DNA from: Streptococcus mitis | GTDB taxonomy: Bacteria > Bacillota > Bacilli > Lactobacillales > Streptococcaceae | Length of the DNA: 8,062 nt | Direction of reading: 5' to 3' | Assembly (NCBI GenBank): GCA_018364455.1 | Contig: JAGZLW010000065.1 | Coordinates: forward strand, 1 to 8,062 | Shown here: positions 6,365 through 8,062 of the stretch, piece by piece | Numbering within the stretch: position 1 is the stretch's first letter | Layout: every line of letters starts with the position of its first letter | Notes under the pieces: generated by a model | Seen by the model: only the letters and a program-made list of their open reading frames with translations | Told to the model about the DNA's origin: nothing | The model's database searches: none | Translations under genes and position numbers: made by a program

Positions 6365-6431
6365 GAAAAGAGGTTGGAATCATGAAGTTCCAGCCTTTTT
6401 CTGACTAGAAAAGGTACTGGAAATAGCCTAA
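6364..6431 (+). repeat. 68-nt direct repeat, copy 2
   Basis: This is the second copy of the sequence at 6147-6214 (59 of 68 identical, no gaps). It begins at the last base of the BOX core and ends 35 nt before the -10 of the helicase promoter. Confidence 0.92.
6367..6400 (+). terminator. Second terminator hairpin, between BOX and the helicase promoter
   Basis: GGTTGGAA (6372-6379) and TTCCAGCC (6388-6395) form the same stem as in copy 1 with a different 8-nt loop, followed by TTTTT (6396-6400). No gene ends here. It probably arose by duplication and may insulate the helicase from upstream or BOX transcription. Confidence 0.75.
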
Positions 6432-6442
6432 ATAAGTGAGAC

Positions 6443-6471
6443 TACTGAAATGGAATAAAATATGGTATAAT
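6443..6471 (+). promoter_or_regulatory. Predicted extended -10 promoter of the helicase gene
   Basis: TATAAT (6466-6471) preceded by TGG (6463-6465) makes a strong extended -10. The sequence 17 nt upstream (TACTGA, 6443-6448) is a poor -35, which extended -10 promoters tolerate. Start near 6478; the leader to ATG 6500 is about 22 nt and contains GAGG (6491-6494). Confidence 0.7.
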
Positions 6472-6499
6472 TGATAAGATAGATAGAATCGAGGATATT

Positions 6500-7843
6500 A
6501 TGTCATTTACGAAATTTCAATTTAAAAACTATATTAGAGAAGCCTTGGAGGAGTTGAAATTTACAACTCCAACAGAGGTACAAGATAAGTTGATTCCCAT
6601 TGTCTTGGCAGGCCGAGATTTGGTCGGAGAATCAAAAACAGGTTCAGGTAAGACTCACACTTTCCTATTACCGATTTTCCAGCAATTAGATGAAGCCAGC
6701 GATAGTGTTCAAGCAGTCATTACTGCACCGAGCCGTGAGTTGGCTACTCAAATTTACCAAGCAGCGCGTCAGATTTCAGCTCACTCAGATGTCGAAGTTC
6801 GTGTGGTTAATTATGTGGGAGGGACAGATAAGGCTCGCCAGATTGAAAAATTGGCAAGCAATCAGCCTCATATTGTTATCGGAACACCAGGCCGTATCTA
6901 CGACTTGGTTAAATCTGGTGATTTGGCTATTCACAAGGCCAAGACCTTTGTGGTCGATGAGGCAGACATGACCTTGGATATGGGATTCTTAGAAACTGTT
7001 GATAAGATTGCTGGAAGCCTTCCAAAAGACTTGCAATTCATGGTTTTCTCAGCGACTATTCCACAAAAACTGCAACCATTCTTGAAAAAATACTTGTCAA
7101 ATCCTGTCATGGAGAAAATCAAGACCAAAACGGTCATTTCTGATACCATTGATAATTGGTTGATTTCTACTAAGGGACGTGATAAGAATGCTCAAATTTA
7201 TCAGTTGACTCAGTTGATGCAACCGTATTTGGCAATGATTTTTGTTAACACTAAAACGCGTGCTGATGAATTGCATTCATATCTGACTGCTCAAGGCTTA
7301 AAGGTGGCAAAAATCCATGGGGATATTGCACCTCGTGAGCGCAAGCGTATCATGAATCAGGTGAAAAATCTGGATTTTGAGTACATTGTCGCAACAGATT
7401 TGGCAGCGCGTGGGATTGACATTGAAGGTGTCAGCCATGTCATCAATGATGCCATTCCGCAAGACTTATCCTTCTTTGTGCACCGTGTTGGTCGTACCGG
7501 ACGCAATGGCCTACCAGGTACAGCTATTACCCTATATCAGCCAAGCGATGACTCGGATATCCGTGAGTTGGAGAAATTGGGAATCAAGTTTACTCCTAAG
7601 ATGGTCAAAGACGGGGAATTCCAAGATACCTATGACCGTGATCGTCGTGCAAACCGTGAGAAAAAACAAGATAAGCTCGATATCGAAATGATTGGTTTGG
7701 TTAAAAAGAAAAAGAAAAAAGTCAAACCAGGTTATAAGAAGAAAATTCAATGGGCGGTTGATGAAAAGCGCCGCAAAACCAAGCGCGCCGAAAATCGTGC
7801 TCGCGGTCGTGCAGAGCGTAAAGCAAAACGCCAAACATTTTAA
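6500..7843 (+). CDS. cshB: DEAD-box ATP-dependent RNA helicase, CshB-like
   Basis: This 447-aa cytoplasmic enzyme unwinds short RNA duplexes. CshB-type helicases act in cold adaptation, ribosome assembly and mRNA turnover. Motifs in order are Q motif (Q28 in TPTEVQ), motif I SKTGSGKT (45-52), Ia PSRELATQ, GG, Ib TPGR, II DEAD (153-156), III SAT (184-186), IV IFVNTK, V ATDLAARGID and VI HRVGRTGR (328-335). All are intact, so it should be active. The C-terminal tail (about 385-447) is very Lys/Arg-rich and includes VKPGYKKK, also present in Bacillus CshB, which is why I prefer CshB to CshA or DeaD; the tail probably binds RNA. Start follows GAGG by 5 nt. The gene has its own promoter and terminator and looks monocistronic. 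Confidence 0.92.
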   Translation: MSFTKFQFKNYIREALEELKFTTPTEVQDKLIPIVLAGRDLVGESKTGSGKTHTFLLPIFQQLDEASDSVQAVITAPSRELATQIYQAARQISAHSDVEVRVVNYVGGTDKARQIEKLASNQPHIVIGTPGRIYDLVKSGDLAIHKAKTFVVDEADMTLDMGFLETVDKIAGSLPKDLQFMVFSATIPQKLQPFLKKYLSNPVMEKIKTKTVISDTIDNWLISTKGRDKNAQIYQLTQLMQPYLAMIFVNTKTRADELHSYLTAQGLKVAKIHGDIAPRERKRIMNQVKNLDFEYIVATDLAARGIDIEGVSHVINDAIPQDLSFFVHRVGRTGRNGLPGTAITLYQPSDDSDIRELEKLGIKFTPKMVKDGEFQDTYDRDRRANREKKQDKLDIEMIGLVKKKKKKVKPGYKKKIQWAVDEKRRKTKRAENRARGRAERKAKRQTF

Positions 7844-7850
7844 TAGTAAT

Positions 7851-7878
7851 TGTTGGAGTACTGAGCTCCAACTTTTTT
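7851..7878 (+). terminator. Terminator after the helicase gene
   Basis: GTTGGAG (7852-7858) and CTCCAAC (7866-7872) form a 7-bp stem with a 7-nt loop, followed by TTTTTT (7873-7878), 8 nt after the stop codon. Confidence 0.88.
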
Positions 7879-7898
7879 AATTATGTGACTTTCAGCCC

Positions 7899-7922
7899 GT
7901 CTCGCTCCGTTAGGTGCGAGAC
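7899..7922 (+). other. IS200 left-end hairpin
   Basis: GTCTCGC (7899-7905) pairs with GCGAGAC (7916-7922). After a T·T mismatch two further C-G pairs close a GTTA tetraloop. Family Y1 transposases recognise such subterminal hairpins with an unpaired T in single-stranded DNA. The hairpin also shields the transposase gene from outside transcription in IS200. Confidence 0.7.
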
Positions 7923-8029
7923 AAAAAAACCACCCGCTATGCAGCTGTGTGTCGAAGGTTATACCAAAAAACTCCAAACGCGATACAATAAAGGTGTTCA
8001 AGCCAATTGTAAAGCGAAAGGAGAAAAAT

Positions 8030-8062
8030 ATGGCACAAAAGGCTCATAGTTTATCGCACACA
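8030..8062 (+). CDS. tnpA: IS200-family transposase TnpA, 5' fragment
   Basis: Only 11 codons (MAQKAHSLSHT) lie in the window and the reading frame is open at the edge. AAAGGAG (8017-8023) precedes the ATG by 6 nt. The start matches, from memory, the N-terminus of pneumococcal IS200 transposases, which go on to a single-strand-specific HUH/Y1 catalytic domain. The catalytic residues are outside the window, so whether the copy is intact is unknown. The hairpin and long leader upstream support the call. Confidence 0.75.
   Translation, partial: MAQKAHSLSHT

Larger units (their letters stand above)
7890..8062 (+). mobile_element. Left end of an IS200-type insertion sequence (continues beyond window)
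   Basis: The region joins a subterminal hairpin (7899-7922), a non-coding leader of about 107 nt and the start of a tnpA gene recognisable as IS200/IS605-family. Such elements have no terminal inverted repeats and make no target duplication, so the exact left border cannot be fixed from one copy; it lies between the helicase terminator (7878) and the hairpin. The element is inserted just downstream of the terminator and so does not damage the helicase gene. Confidence 0.75.

Noticed and set aside
6143..6499. CRISPR array suggested by repeated blocks.
   Set aside because: There are only two copies of a 68-nt repeat around one BOX element, with no regular short repeat-spacer pattern and no cas genes.
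7703..7720. A-rich tract in the helicase tail as a programmed slippage site.
   Set aside because: It encodes the expected Lys run of CshB-like tails, is interrupted by G, and no downstream stimulator or sensible alternative product is seen.

Overview
The window looks like chromosomal DNA from a low-GC Firmicute of the Streptococcus mitis/pneumoniae group. The evidence is the prfB-ftsE-ftsX gene order followed by a IICBA glucose-type PTS gene, a complete boxA-boxB-boxC (BOX) element of the pneumococcal type, extended -10 (TGnTATAAT) promoters, and the left end of an IS200-type insertion sequence whose transposase starts like pneumococcal IS200 copies. All genes lie on the + strand.

Layout. 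Bases 1-150 hold no convincing gene, but they carry a 50-nt imperfect palindrome (48-97) that resembles an insertion-sequence end or a terminator. An extended -10 promoter then drives prfB (187-1282), which is interrupted by the classic in-frame UGA and needs a programmed +1 frameshift at 256-262. prfB is followed closely by ftsE (1300-1992) and the overlapping ftsX (1985-2911). The three appear to be one operon, closed by a terminator at 2931-2956. ftsEX encodes the ABC-type membrane switch that controls the cell-wall hydrolase at division.

The next unit is a 726-aa PTS permease with fused IIC-IIB-IIA domains (ptsG). Its control region is rich. A perfect 36-nt palindrome overlaps the -35 box, an extended -10 follows, and a 25-nt palindrome containing a CcpA-type cre match lies just after the predicted start point. 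A strong hairpin (5283-5308) ends the gene. Only 18 nt later a 271-aa endonuclease/exonuclease/phosphatase-fold protein begins (5327-6142), apparently without room for its own promoter.

The 357-nt gap 6143-6499 is fully structured. Two 68-nt direct repeats, each carrying a terminator hairpin, sit exactly on either side of a 150-nt BOX element, and an extended -10 promoter follows for a CshB-like DEAD-box RNA helicase (6500-7843). After the helicase terminator the window runs into the left end of an IS200-type element: a subterminal hairpin and the first 11 codons of tnpA.

The coding content is mostly core (translation termination, division, sugar uptake, RNA remodelling). The points worth a second look are in the intergenic DNA: the ptsG operator palindromes, the BOX nested between duplicated terminators, and the mobile-element remnants at both edges. 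I found no evidence of a new multi-gene system.
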